A stretch of DNA of 60,586 nt, from assembly GCF_002209565.1 (NCBI RefSeq), contig NZ_NJIH01000021.1:1-60586 (forward strand), in the 5' to 3' direction. The notes beneath the pieces were generated by a model, which had not been told where the DNA came from, made no database searches, and was given only the letters and a program-made list of their open reading frames with translations. Below are positions 1-8,573 of the stretch, one piece after another (positions within the stretch are counted from its first letter, which is position 1; every line of letters begins with the position of its first letter). The translations under genes were made by a program, and so were the position numbers. The DNA comes from Candidimonas nitroreducens (lineage in GTDB: Bacteria; Pseudomonadota; Gammaproteobacteria; Burkholderiales; Burkholderiaceae_B).

Positions 1-3000
1 GGCTCGACGGCCGGCGAGTCGGACATCACCAATGACCGGGGCGGCCGTACGACATTCGCCGATGCGGGCACCACCGCGGGTACGTCGGACATCACCAACG
101 AGCGCGGCGGCCGCACGTCCTTCCGCAGCGGTTCGACAGCCGGCGACTCGACTATCACCAACAAAACAGGTGGCCGCACGACGTTTGCCGGCACGGACAC
201 CACCGCGGGCTCGTCGCATATCAGCAACCGAACCGGCGGCAGCACAGCCTTCTACTGGGGCTCGGACGCGGGTTCGTCGCATATCAGCAACGTCGGCAGC
301 GGCAGCACGAGCTTCAACGACAACTCGTCGGCCGACGAGGCCCGGATCAGCAACAGATTCGGCGGCAGCACTGCCTTTAACGACAGGTCGACAGCCGGCG
401 ACGCCACCGTCAACAACGCGTTTGGCGGCAGCACGACGTTCAACGGCCGTTCGAATGCCGGCGGGGCAACGATCAACAACGTCCTGGGTGGCAACACGGC
501 GTTCAACGACCGGTCCAATGCCGGTGGCGCGACGATCGACAACGTCCTGGGCGGCAGCACGGCATTCAACGACCACTCGTCGGCGGGCCATGCCGATATC
601 GCCAATAGCCGTGGCGGCAGCACGGCCTTCAGCGGCGGCTCGACAGCTGACGAATCGACCATTTTCAATGGCCGGGGTGGCCGCACGACTTTCGCCGATG
701 CGGGCACCACTGCCGGCACGTCGACGATCGCCAATAAGCGCGGTGGCAGCACTGCGTTCAGCGGCGGTGCGACGGCGGACGGCGCAAGCATCACCAACGA
801 TCGCGGCGGCCGTACGACGTTTGCCGATGCCGGCACTACAGCCGGAACATCGACGATCGTCAACGAGCGTGGCGGCCGTACTTCGTTCGGCCGCGGGTCG
901 TCGGCCGGCGAGGCAAGCATCGCCAACAGCCGCGGCGGCAGCACCTACTTCGGCTATCAGTCGTCCGCCGATGGGGCAAGCATCAGCAACAGCCGCGGTG
1001 GCCGCACCTACTTCGGCTATCAGGCCTCGGCCGACGGGGCGGCCATCTCCAACAGCCGTGGCGGCACGACCGCCTTCGGCAACGGAGCGACGGCCGGCGG
1101 GGCGAGCATTACCAACACCCGCGGCGGCAGCACCACATTTGCCAAGGGCTCGGATGCCGGCTCGGCCACCCTTGCCAACAGCAAGGGCGGCAGCACGCTG
1201 TTTGCCGACGGCTCCATGGCAGAGTCCGCCCAGATCACCAACAGTTCGGGCGGTTATACCTCCCTGGCCGGCAACGCCGCTCTCGGGGCATCCACCGTCA
1301 CCAACAACGCCGGCGGTGCTCTGTTGATAGGCGGCCAGGCCAACGCGGCCGGCGCCACGGTCATCAACAATGCCGGTGGCAGGGTGGACATCAGCCGCAC
1401 CTCGGCGGGCGCGAGCATCGGTTCGCTGTCGGGCGCCGGTAATGTTTACCTGGGTGGCCAGGCGCTGACCGTAGGCGCGTTGAACCGCAACGAGACGATC
1501 AGCGGCGTGATCTCCGACGGTGGTGTCGCGGGCGGTACTGGCGGCAGCCTGGTGAAGGTCGGTACGGGCACCCTGATCCTCGACGGCGTGAATACCTACA
1601 CCGGCGGCACCGCCATCAATGGCGGCACGCTGGAAGTGGGCGATGCAAGCACACCCTCGGCGAGCATCCTGGGCGATGTGTCGGTCAATTCCGGCGGCAC
1701 CCTGCGAGGCCACGGCAGCGTCAACGGCAATGTGGACAACAACGGCGGCATGGTGTGGCCGGGCGGATCGATCGGCACCCTGACCGTGAACGGCAACTAC
1801 ACGCAATCGCCCACCGGCACCCTGCAGATCGAAGTCAGCCCAGAGGTGGCTTCGCAGCTGAAGGTGTCGGGCACGGCCACGCTGGCCGGCAACCTGAGCC
1901 TGCTGTATGCGCCGGGTACGTACTCCAGCCAGACGTACACGCTGGTCAGTGCGAATACCGTCAACGGCACCTTCTCTACGGTGGCGGGCAATGCTCCGGC
2001 GGGCTCGAAGTACGGTGTGTTGTACCTGTCCAGCGCGGCCAACCTGAGCGTGGCTCCCATGGTTGTGGCGCCCACCCAGGCGACCATATACGGAGCGGTG
2101 GCTTCGTCGGCCCTGCGTGAATCGCAGCGCGCCAACGATGCACTGCTGGAGCGCCTGGCCGGGCCTTGCGGCGTGGTGGCCAAGGCTGGCGGCAAGGATG
2201 CCGGCAGCAGCGCCGGCCAGACTCCCGACATCTGCGCCCGCCAGGGCAACGGTGTCTGGATTCAGGCACAGGGCACCAACACGCAGGTCGACGGCAATCA
2301 CGATGCGCCGGACGTCACCGATCGCCGCTTCGGCTTCTTGACTGGGTTGGATCACCAGTGGAAGGGCTGGACGGTGGGCGTGGCCGGCGGCTACAGCCAT
2401 GCCGATGTGCTGGAAAGCGGCAATGGCTCCAAGGGCACGCTGGATACTCTGCGCATCGCGGGCTACGGCGCGAAGAACCTCGGCGCCTTCACCCTGGCCG
2501 GAACCTTGGGCTATGCCTACGACTTCGCATCGACCACGCGTTCCTTCGGTGGCTTGGGTAGCGCCAAGGGCAGCGGCAACGGGCAGGAAGTCACGGCCGG
2601 CCTGCAAGGCAGCCGTTCCTGGAATCTGGGCTCGGTGGTGCTCACACCTCGAGTGGGGCTGCGCTATGCCCACCTGGACGGCTTCGGCATGGACGAAAGC
2701 GGCCCGACGGCGCAGAACCTGCGCGTGTCCAACCAGAGCCTGGAAAGCCTGCAGCCGTATGTGGGCGTCACGCTGGATTACCCGTTCGTGATGCGTAACA
2801 GCGATCGTCCGGCTTCCTTGCAGCTGCGTGCGGGCTATGCCTACGAAACCCTGAACACGGGCCGCAACGTCTCGGTGACGGCGGCCGATGGTACGGGCTT
2901 CGTGATCCCGGGTACGGTGGACTCTCGTGGCATGCTGACGGCCGGGGTCGGGGCGAAGCTGCCGATCGGCAAGTCGGCCAGCGCCTACCTGAGGTATGAC

Positions 3001-3066
3001 AGCGTGCTGCACATCGACAATGTGAGCGCGCAATCGCTGCAGGCCGGGGTGGAATACCGGTTCTAA
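1..3066 (+). CDS. Autotransporter with repeat-rich passenger, 5'-truncated
   Basis: The frame enters from outside the window, so the signal peptide and part of the passenger are missing; 1021 residues are visible. Residues 1 to about 470 form 22 degenerate repeats of 21-22 residues with the pattern N-x-x-G-G-[RS]-T-x-F, as expected for a beta-helical passenger. At about 517-550 there is a PATR-type strand motif (GTGTLILDGVNTYTGG). The last ~270 residues, from about 750, are a typical autotransporter beta-barrel ending in Y-R-F, the terminal aromatic used for outer-membrane assembly. It is therefore a type Va protein whose passenger is carried to the cell surface; an adhesin or biofilm role is only inferred. 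A terminator follows. The repeats keep other frames and the opposite strand open, but those are artefacts. Confidence 0.93.
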   Translation, partial: GSTAGESDITNDRGGRTTFADAGTTAGTSDITNERGGRTSFRSGSTAGDSTITNKTGGRTTFAGTDTTAGSSHISNRTGGSTAFYWGSDAGSSHISNVGSGSTSFNDNSSADEARISNRFGGSTAFNDRSTAGDATVNNAFGGSTTFNGRSNAGGATINNVLGGNTAFNDRSNAGGATIDNVLGGSTAFNDHSSAGHADIANSRGGSTAFSGGSTADESTIFNGRGGRTTFADAGTTAGTSTIANKRGGSTAFSGGATADGASITNDRGGRTTFADAGTTAGTSTIVNERGGRTSFGRGSSAGEASIANSRGGSTYFGYQSSADGASISNSRGGRTYFGYQASADGAAISNSRGGTTAFGNGATAGGASITNTRGGSTTFAKGSDAGSATLANSKGGSTLFADGSMAESAQITNSSGGYTSLAGNAALGASTVTNNAGGALLIGGQANAAGATVINNAGGRVDISRTSAGASIGSLSGAGNVYLGGQALTVGALNRNETISGVISDGGVAGGTGGSLVKVGTGTLILDGVNTYTGGTAINGGTLEVGDASTPSASILGDVSVNSGGTLRGHGSVNGNVDNNGGMVWPGGSIGTLTVNGNYTQSPTGTLQIEVSPEVASQLKVSGTATLAGNLSLLYAPGTYSSQTYTLVSANTVNGTFSTVAGNAPAGSKYGVLYLSSAANLSVAPMVVAPTQATIYGAVASSALRESQRANDALLERLAGPCGVVAKAGGKDAGSSAGQTPDICARQGNGVWIQAQGTNTQVDGNHDAPDVTDRRFGFLTGLDHQWKGWTVGVAGGYSHADVLESGNGSKGTLDTLRIAGYGAKNLGAFTLAGTLGYAYDFASTTRSFGGLGSAKGSGNGQEVTAGLQGSRSWNLGSVVLTPRVGLRYAHLDGFGMDESGPTAQNLRVSNQSLESLQPYVGVTLDYPFVMRNSDRPASLQLRAGYAYETLNTGRNVSVTAADGTGFVIPGTVDSRGMLTAGVGAKLPIGKSASAYLRYDSVLHIDNVSAQSLQAGVEYRF

Positions 3067-3099
3067 GGCGGGCCCACCGCCTCGGCGGTAGGCGATGGC

Positions 3100-3129
3100 G
3101 GGGCCGGCACCTGGAGAGGTGCCGGCCCC
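3100..3129 (+). terminator. Hairpin terminator of the autotransporter gene
   Basis: A perfect 13-bp inverted repeat (GGGGCCGGCACCT and its complement) around a GGAG loop starts 34 bp after the autotransporter stop codon. The downstream T tract is weak (GTCTCATTT), so termination may be incomplete. Confidence 0.6.
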
Positions 3130-3264
3130 GTCTCATTTACAGAGTGGGCGCCGCGGGCTGGGCGCGGTGCCTGCTCGCCGCGGCACAGGAAGTGTCCGCG
3201 CAACCCGGCTTTGCCGGACAGGCGGGCGTAGGGCGGGAAACGATATGAATGCAGTGTTACAGCG

Positions 3265-3320
3265 TTGCGGTATTGCGTTGTTGCGGTATTGCGGTATTGC
3301 GGTATTGCGACGTTGCGACG
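3265..3320. repeat. 8-bp tandem repeat, 7 units
   Basis: Seven consecutive 8-bp units, four TTGCGGTA or TTGCGTTG-like followed by two TTGCGACG, lie between the 3' ends of the autotransporter and selD genes. The unit length is not a multiple of three and no gene crosses it. Confidence 0.85.
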
Positions 3321-3344
3321 GCGCGGCCGCCGGCGCCATGCCGC

Positions 3345-4514
3345 TCAGGCGACGATGATGCGCGGCTCTCCCGCGGCCATGTGGCCGATCAGTGTCGCGT
3401 GCCCGAAGCCGTCATTGTGGAATATGTCCAGCACTGCGTCCGCGGCGGCGGGGTCGCAGGACACCAGCAGACCGCCCGAGGTCTGCGGATCGGTCAGCAG
3501 GGTCTGAGCGATGGCCGGCAGGGCGCCGGATAATTCCACCTCGGCCGAGCACGAGGCCCAGTTGCGCGCCGAGGCGCCGGTGCGGATGCCGGCCTCGGCG
3601 AATTCGCGCGCGCCCTGTATCCACGGTAGCGCATCGTAGCGGATGTGCGCCGCCAGCCGGGCGCCGCGGCACAGTTCCAGCGTATGCCCGAGCAGGCCGA
3701 AGCCGGTGACGTCGGTCATGGCATGCACGCCCGGCAGGGCGGCCAGGCGCGAGCCGGGCCGGTTCAGCAGCGTCGTGGAGGCGATCATGGCGCGGTAGCC
3801 GTCGGCGCCGAGCTGGTTCTTTTTCAGCGCGGCAGACAATATGCCCACTCCCAGCGGCTTGCCCAGGATCAGCGCGTCGCCGGCACGCGCACCGACATTG
3901 CGGGCGATGCGCTGCGGATGCACCAGGCCGAGCGCGGCCAAGCCGTAGATGGGCTCGACCGAGTCGATGGAGTGGCCGCCCGCTATCGGTATGCCGGCCT
4001 GCGCGCAGACCGAGGCGCCGCCTTCCAGCACGCGCGCGATCACGTCGTGCGGCAGCACGTTGATGGGCATGCCCACCAGCGCCAGGGCCATGATGGGCTT
4101 GCCGCCCATGGCATAGACGTCGGACAGCGCGTTGACCGCGGCGATGCGCCCGAAGTCGTAGGGGTCGTCGACGATGGGCATGAAGAAGTCGGTGGTGGCG
4201 ACGATGGCCTGTTCATCGTTGAGCTTGTAGACGGCGGCGTCGTCGCTGGTGTCCGAGCCCACCAGCAGGTCGGGAAAACCGGCGGCCGGCGACAGGTGCC
4301 CGAGCAGCTCGGCCAGCACGCCCGGAGAAATCTTGCAGCCGCAGCCGCCGCCGTGCGAGAGCTCGGTGAGCCTGGGGGCCGCTGCCACCGCCGCCGCCGC
4401 TTCCATGGCTGCGGTCGCGCAAGCCGTGGCGCCGCCAGCGGTGGCGTCGATGGTGTCGGTCGCGGCGGAGGAAGCCGCGGTAAAGGAGTCGGTAAAGGAG
4501 TTTGTGGCAGTCAT
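3345..4514 (-). CDS. selD: Selenide, water dikinase SelD (Cys form)
   Basis: Makes selenophosphate from selenide and ATP, the selenium donor for selenouridine tRNA and selenocysteine. The glycine-rich N-terminal segment S-H-G-G-G-C-G-C-K holds the catalytic Cys58 and Lys61, so this is the cysteine form, not a selenoprotein. The rest matches the AIRS/PurM-like fold, with a DDAAVY nucleotide/metal segment and a TDVTGFGLLGH motif. The ATG at 4514 overlaps the selU stop as ATGA, indicating translational coupling. The ~48 residues before the family start (L-T-E-L-S-H-G) are Ala/Thr-rich low complexity and partly encoded by a duplicated 12-bp unit; an internal ATG at 4406 would remove most of it. 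Confidence 0.95.
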   Translation of the reverse strand: MTATNSFTDSFTAASSAATDTIDATAGGATACATAAMEAAAAVAAAPRLTELSHGGGCGCKISPGVLAELLGHLSPAAGFPDLLVGSDTSDDAAVYKLNDEQAIVATTDFFMPIVDDPYDFGRIAAVNALSDVYAMGGKPIMALALVGMPINVLPHDVIARVLEGGASVCAQAGIPIAGGHSIDSVEPIYGLAALGLVHPQRIARNVGARAGDALILGKPLGVGILSAALKKNQLGADGYRAMIASTTLLNRPGSRLAALPGVHAMTDVTGFGLLGHTLELCRGARLAAHIRYDALPWIQGAREFAEAGIRTGASARNWASCSAEVELSGALPAIAQTLLTDPQTSGGLLVSCDPAAADAVLDIFHNDGFGHATLIGHMAAGEPRIIVA

Positions 4515-5620
4515 GATGTCGTCGCAGTGTTGCGGGTATCCCGTTGCCCTGTACCTGGGCTTCGCAGCGCCGCGGCGTCGAAGCGGCCCAGCAGCGCGCG
4601 AGCCTGCTCGAGGCAAGATTCCGGGGCGCTGTTCAGGACGCAGTGCGTGGCGCGATCCAGACCCTGGAAATGCGCGCCGCTGCTGCGGGCGTATGCCGGG
4701 TCGTAGTGCAGTTCGATAAGTTCGGTGAACAATTCAACGCGTGCGCCGGCGTTTATCATGTCGTGCCAGCGCTGCACGGTTTTCTTGCCATGCAGCTGGG
4801 TATAGCGCGCCAGGGTCTGCTTGAAGCCCTCGGGCTCGTCGAACAGGTGGGCGTAGTCCTGCAGCAGGAAACCGACGCGATCCGCAATGCTGGCGCTGAC
4901 CGCGATGCAGTCGCCGCGGTGCACGCAGTCCAGCAGCGGCAGCGGTACGCTGATGCGGCCTATGCGTGAACTTTCCGCTTCGACGAAGACCGGGCGCGCC
5001 GGATCGAAGCCCGCCAATGCGGCAACCAGATCCGTCTCGAAGCGCTTTTGCGAAGGCTGCGGCTGGCGTGGCAGGGCGCCCAGCAGCGAGCCGCGGTGCG
5101 CGGCGAGGCGTTCCAGGTCGAGCGCCTGCGCGCCTTCGGCCGCCAGCGCTTCGAGCAGCCGCGTCTTGCCGGTGCCGGTGTGGCCGGTAAGCACTACGTA
5201 GCGAAAGCGCGCCGGCAGCGTCTCGATCCGATCGAGTACCGAGCGCCGGTAAGTCTTGTAGCCGCCGTCCAGCTGGCGCGCCTGCCAGCCTATCATGTTG
5301 AACCAGGTCGTCATCGAGCCCGAGCGCTTGCCGCCGCGCCAGCAGTAGATCAGCGGCCGCCATTGGCGCGGCCGGTTGGCGAACAGGGTTTCGAGATGGG
5401 CGGCGATATTGCGCGCCACCAGCGCGGCGCCCAGGCGTGTGGCCTCGAAGGGCGAGACCTGGACGTACATGGTGCCCACGGTGACGCGCTCTTCGTTGCT
5501 GAGCACCGGCGCATTGATCGCGCCGGGCACATGGTCGTCGGCGTATTCGAGCGGCGTGCGTACATCGATGATCTCGTCGAAGTCGCCGAGGTTTTCCAGC
5601 GGGACGATCAGGTTTTTCAC
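4511..5620 (-). CDS. selU: tRNA 2-selenouridine synthase
   Basis: Replaces sulfur by selenium at the wobble 2-thiouridine of certain tRNAs, using selenophosphate from SelD. The 369-residue protein has an N-terminal rhodanese domain (D-V-R-T-P-L-E near 19-25, catalytic Cys93 in Y-C-W-R-G-G) and a C-terminal P-loop domain (G-H-T-G-T-G-K-T at 146-153), the usual two-domain plan. GTG start. It sits directly upstream of selD with a 4-base ATGA overlap, so the two are one transcript. No selA, selB or selC is seen in this window, so the pair alone supports selenouridine, not selenoprotein, synthesis. Confidence 0.95.
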   Translation of the reverse strand: MKNLIVPLENLGDFDEIIDVRTPLEYADDHVPGAINAPVLSNEERVTVGTMYVQVSPFEATRLGAALVARNIAAHLETLFANRPRQWRPLIYCWRGGKRSGSMTTWFNMIGWQARQLDGGYKTYRRSVLDRIETLPARFRYVVLTGHTGTGKTRLLEALAAEGAQALDLERLAAHRGSLLGALPRQPQPSQKRFETDLVAALAGFDPARPVFVEAESSRIGRISVPLPLLDCVHRGDCIAVSASIADRVGFLLQDYAHLFDEPEGFKQTLARYTQLHGKKTVQRWHDMINAGARVELFTELIELHYDPAYARSSGAHFQGLDRATHCVLNSAPESCLEQARALLGRFDAAALRSPGTGQRDTRNTATTS

Positions 5621-5694
5621 TTTGGAGTCGGGTTCGGGGCCAGGGCCTGTCTACACCAAAAGGGATGAGCCTTTTCTTTTGGCGCAAACGAGCC

Positions 5695-6156
5695 CTAAAG
5701 CGGCTTGCGGTACACGACGAAGCCGGACTTGTCGGCCACGCTGTCGTATAGCCGCATGGCCGTCTGGTTGGTTTCGTGCGTCTGCCAGTATACGCGCTGC
5801 GAACCGGCCTGCCTGGCGCGTTCGTAGACGGCCTCGATCAATGCCCGGCCCACACCCTGGCCGCGTGCGTCGGCCGCCGTGTACAGATCCTGCAGGTAGC
5901 AGATGGGGCCGATCATGGTGGTGCTGCGATGGTACAGGAAGTGAACCAGTCCCAGCAGCCGGCCGTCGCGTTCAGCCACCAGTGCGTGCATGGGCTCGTA
6001 GGCGTCGAAGAAGCGCGACCATGTGGTTCGGGTGATGTGCTCGGGCAGCGCGGTCGGGCCGCTGCGCCCGTAAAAGGTGTTGTAGCCGTCCCAGAGCGGC
6101 AGCCAGGCGGGAAAGTCGGATTCGGCAAGCGGGCGGATGTGCGCGGGGCTGGGCAT
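5695..6156 (-). CDS. GNAT-family N-acetyltransferase
   Basis: A 153-residue single-domain GNAT protein that should transfer an acetyl group from acetyl-CoA to an amine; the substrate is not predictable. The acetyl-CoA binding motif R-G-Q-G-V-G-R-A-L lies in the middle (about 95-105), preceded by the central strand L-Q-D-L-Y-T, and the C terminus has the aromatic-rich Y-W-Q-T-H-E-T-N segment common in the family. The ATG at 6156 was chosen because AGGAAA lies just upstream and the domain begins right after it; the open frame further upstream is Arg/Gly-rich shadow. It lies between argF and selU on the same strand. Confidence 0.85.
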   Translation of the reverse strand: MPSPAHIRPLAESDFPAWLPLWDGYNTFYGRSGPTALPEHITRTTWSRFFDAYEPMHALVAERDGRLLGLVHFLYHRSTTMIGPICYLQDLYTAADARGQGVGRALIEAVYERARQAGSQRVYWQTHETNQTAMRLYDSVADKSGFVVYRKPL

Positions 6157-6305
6157 GAGTATTTCCTTGGTTGAACGCCGGCCGTGGAGCCGGCGCGCAT
6201 TTGCGGTGCAAGGCTGGCGCAAGGACGCCGCAAGGCCTCCGGGCTGGGACGGAACGACAGCGGGGCGGTGCGCCTCGCCGCAGCCGGGCTTGCGGGGAGC
6301 CGGCT

Positions 6306-7247
6306 TCAGGCCACCTGGCCCAGCAGCAGGAATTCCATCAGCGCCTTTTGCACGTGCAGGCGGTTCTCGGCCTCGTCCCAGACCACGCTTTGCGGGCCGT
6401 CTATGACCTCGCCGGTGACCTCTTCGCCGCGGTGCGCGGGCAGGCAGTGCATGAACAGCGCCGCCGGGTCGGCCACCGCCATCATCTCGGCGTCCACGCA
6501 CCAGTCGGCGAAGGCGCGGCGACGCTCTTCGTTTTCGGCTTCGTAGCCCATGCTGGTCCAGACGTCGGTCGTGACCAGGTGCGCGCCGCGGCAGGCCTGC
6601 ATGGGGTCGGCGAATTCGCGCAGCACGGTGTCGGAGGGCTGGCCGATGCGCTTGCGGTCGAGCTGATAGCCTTGCGGGGCCGAGACGTGCAGGCGAAAGC
6701 CCAGCATCTCGGCGGCTTGCAGCCAGGTGTAGGCCATGTTGTTGCCGTCGCCGATCCAGGCCACGGTCTTGCCTTCGATCGGGCCGGCGTGTTCTATGTA
6801 GGTGAAGATGTCGGCCAGGATCTGGCAGGGGTGGAATTCATTGGTCAGGCCGTTGATCACGGGCACGCGCGAATGGGCCGCGAAGCGTTCGATGCGCGTC
6901 TGCTCGAAGGTGCGGATCATGACCAGATCCACCATGCGCGAGATGACTCTTGCGGTGTCTTCGATGGGCTCGGCGCGCCCCAGCTGCGAATCGCCGGTGG
7001 TCAGGTGTATGACCGAGCCCCCGAGCTGGTACATGCCGGCCTCGAACGACACGCGGGTGCGGGTGCTGGCCTTTTCGAAGACCATGGCCAGATTGCGGTC
7101 GTGCAGCGTATGGTGCGGCTGGTAGCGCTTGAATTTGTCTTTGATGAGGCGGGCGCGATCCAGCACATAGCGTATTTCGTCGCGCGACAGGTCGCGGAAT
7201 TGCAGGAAGTGCCGCAGCGGGCCGGTTTGCGGTGGAGTGGAAGCCAT
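6306..7247 (-). CDS. argF: Ornithine carbamoyltransferase
   Basis: Forms citrulline from ornithine and carbamoyl phosphate in arginine biosynthesis, in the cytoplasm. The 313-residue length is standard. Visible signatures are S-T-R-T-R (carbamoyl phosphate), H-P-C-Q, the ornithine loop region D-V-W-T-S-M-G and the catalytic H-C-L-P-A-H-R. The ATG at 7247 (MASTPP) gives the family length; earlier starts only add low-complexity sequence. The gene diverges from the DUF3579 gene, a pairing I know from other Burkholderiales. Confidence 0.97.
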   Translation of the reverse strand: MASTPPQTGPLRHFLQFRDLSRDEIRYVLDRARLIKDKFKRYQPHHTLHDRNLAMVFEKASTRTRVSFEAGMYQLGGSVIHLTTGDSQLGRAEPIEDTARVISRMVDLVMIRTFEQTRIERFAAHSRVPVINGLTNEFHPCQILADIFTYIEHAGPIEGKTVAWIGDGNNMAYTWLQAAEMLGFRLHVSAPQGYQLDRKRIGQPSDTVLREFADPMQACRGAHLVTTDVWTSMGYEAENEERRRAFADWCVDAEMMAVADPAALFMHCLPAHRGEEVTGEVIDGPQSVVWDEAENRLHVQKALMEFLLLGQVA

Positions 7248-7610
7248 ATCGAGCCTTGATCGAGAAAAACTCGGCCGGCGCTCAATGCAAGAGCGCTTTT
7301 GCAAGTGATGATGGGAAAGAGTCAATGATATACATATTCGACGTCTCGCGGGTAGCGGCGCGCTGGAAGCGCTGCGCGGGCAGGGCGGCTTGTAGGCAAT
7401 CCGAAAGCTCAAATTGGGTACAATTCGGGCGCGGACGTTCATGGCGCAGGGCCTGCCGGTTCCGCAAGCGCCGCAACCCCTGCCGGGGCGGCCTCCATTT
7501 GCCCACTGGGGCAGCGCTACTCTGGGTGCCAGCGTCTCTTTGGGTGCGTAAATGGGCTGCAAGGCCCGTTTGTGCTAAACCAGCGCCCTTTTCAGTGTAA
7601 ACAGACCTTA
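7248..7610. other. Divergent intergenic region argF / DUF3579
   Basis: This 363-bp stretch holds no credible gene and should carry both divergent promoters. Near 7324-7342 is an AT-rich imperfect dyad (AATGATATACATATTCGAC) that loosely resembles an ARG box, and near 7427 a TACAAT hexamer could be a -10 element for the rightward gene. Neither is strong enough to annotate as a defined site. Confidence 0.4.
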
Positions 7611-7898
7611 GTGCAACAGTTCATCATCCACGGCGTCACCCTCGATGGGCAGCGCTTCCGCCCCAGCGACTGGGCCGAGCGCCTGGCGGGGGTGCTCTCG
7701 CCATTCCGGCCGGCGGGCAGCGCCGGCGGCCATCTGACTTATTCGCCGTATGCCTTGCCCACGCTTATAGACGGGGTGCGTTGCGTGGTGGTGGATGCGC
7801 GCCTGCGCGATCTGGAGCCCCTGGCCTGGAAATTCGCGTACGAATTCGCGCGCGACAACCGGCTGCAGACCACCGAGTCGCCGGGCCCCGCGGCTTGA
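7611..7898 (+). CDS. DUF3579 domain protein
   Basis: A 95-residue protein of unknown function matching DUF3579: it carries the typical R-F-R-P-S-D-W-A-E-R-L segment, a Y-S-P-Y motif and V-V-V-D-A-R-L-R-D-L-E-P followed by F-A-R-D-N near the C terminus. In Burkholderiales this small protein is often beside argF and rpsT, as here, which supports the call. The start is uncertain: GTG at 7611 begins right at the conserved region, while an in-frame GTG at 7572 would add 13 residues. Confidence 0.82.
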   Translation: MQQFIIHGVTLDGQRFRPSDWAERLAGVLSPFRPAGSAGGHLTYSPYALPTLIDGVRCVVVDARLRDLEPLAWKFAYEFARDNRLQTTESPGPAA

Positions 7899-8016
7899 GC
7901 AAACGGCGGCTCGGGCCGGAATAAGCAGCCTGCGGCGTTGGCGGGGATGCACACTGAGGATGTGTGGGGATGGCCGGATGTGCGGGGGATGGCCGCTGCC
8001 GGGCCATGCGGCCAGG

Positions 8017-8076
8017 TGTCCGGACGAGAAGATGCCGGACGAAAAGCTTCCCGATGAGAAGGTTCCAGGCAAAACA
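8017..8076. repeat. 15-bp tandem repeat, 4 units
   Basis: Four imperfect 15-bp units (for example ATGCCGGACGAAAAG) lie between the convergent DUF3579 and rpsT genes and run into the U-tract of the rpsT terminator. In one frame they would encode P-D-E-K-x pentapeptides, but no gene supports that frame. Confidence 0.7.
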
Positions 8077-8096
8077 AAGGGGCGCCGCGGCGCCCC
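8070..8096 (-). terminator. rpsT terminator
   Basis: Read on the minus strand, an 18-nt perfect palindrome (GGGGCGCCGCGGCGCCCC) is followed by TTTGTTTT, 55 bp past the rpsT stop codon. This is a good Rho-independent terminator. Confidence 0.8.
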
Positions 8097-8150
8097 CAGT
8101 GCTGTAGCGGCTGCGAAAAACTTCGCGCCGCTACGACCCGGTCGTGTCGA

Positions 8151-8414
8151 TTAGGCCAGGGCCTTGACGGCCGCGGCCAGGCGGCTCTTGTGGCGAGCGG
8201 CCTTGTTCTTGTGGATGATGTTCTTGTCGGCAACGCTGTCGATGACGCTGGTTGCTTTGCGGAAGACTTCGGCAGCGGCGGCCTTGTCGCCGGTGGCGAT
8301 AGCCTGGCGCACGCGCTTGATCGAGGTGCGCAGCATCGAACGCAGGCTGGAATTGTGTTTGTTGCGCTCTACCGACTGGCGGGCGCGCTTACGAGCTTGG
8401 GCGGAATTGGCCAT
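8151..8414 (-). CDS. rpsT: 30S ribosomal protein S20
   Basis: An 87-residue, strongly basic protein that binds 16S rRNA in the small ribosomal subunit. The [14 protein letters not shown] terminus, the [11 protein letters not shown] segment and the [14 protein letters not shown] terminus are all diagnostic of S20. ATG at 8414 matches the family start; extending upstream only adds an unrelated AT-rich leader. It is monocistronic with its own terminator. In relatives rpsT is next to murJ; here three metabolic and regulatory genes separate them. Confidence 0.98.
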   Translation of the reverse strand: MANSAQARKRARQSVERNKHNSSLRSMLRTSIKRVRQAIATGDKAAAAEVFRKATSVIDSVADKNIIHKNKAARHKSRLAAAVKALA

Positions 8415-8573
8415 TGTTAAATATAAACCTAGAATTAAACCGGGCAAACGTAAATTGTATAGGGAAAACAGGTACATGTAAATAGCGACCAGCTCAAGGT
8501 GGCTTGGCCCCGCCACGCCGGCGGGGCGCCGGTGCCGCGCCGGCGCGGGGCTCCTTCCTGTGCCGCCGGATCC

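Noticed and set aside
32-1327. 431-codon alternate frame and minus-strand frames in the first 1.3 kb
   Set aside because: The 63-66-bp repeats keep several frames free of stops; only frame 1 continues into the autotransporter beta-barrel.
1-1400. Possible CRISPR array or satellite because of regular repeats
   Set aside because: Repeats are coding, degenerate at codon third positions and not separated by unique spacers.
7324-7342. ARG-box-like dyad upstream of argF
   Set aside because: Only a loose match, and I am not sure this lineage uses ArgR at argF; mentioned in the intergenic entry only.
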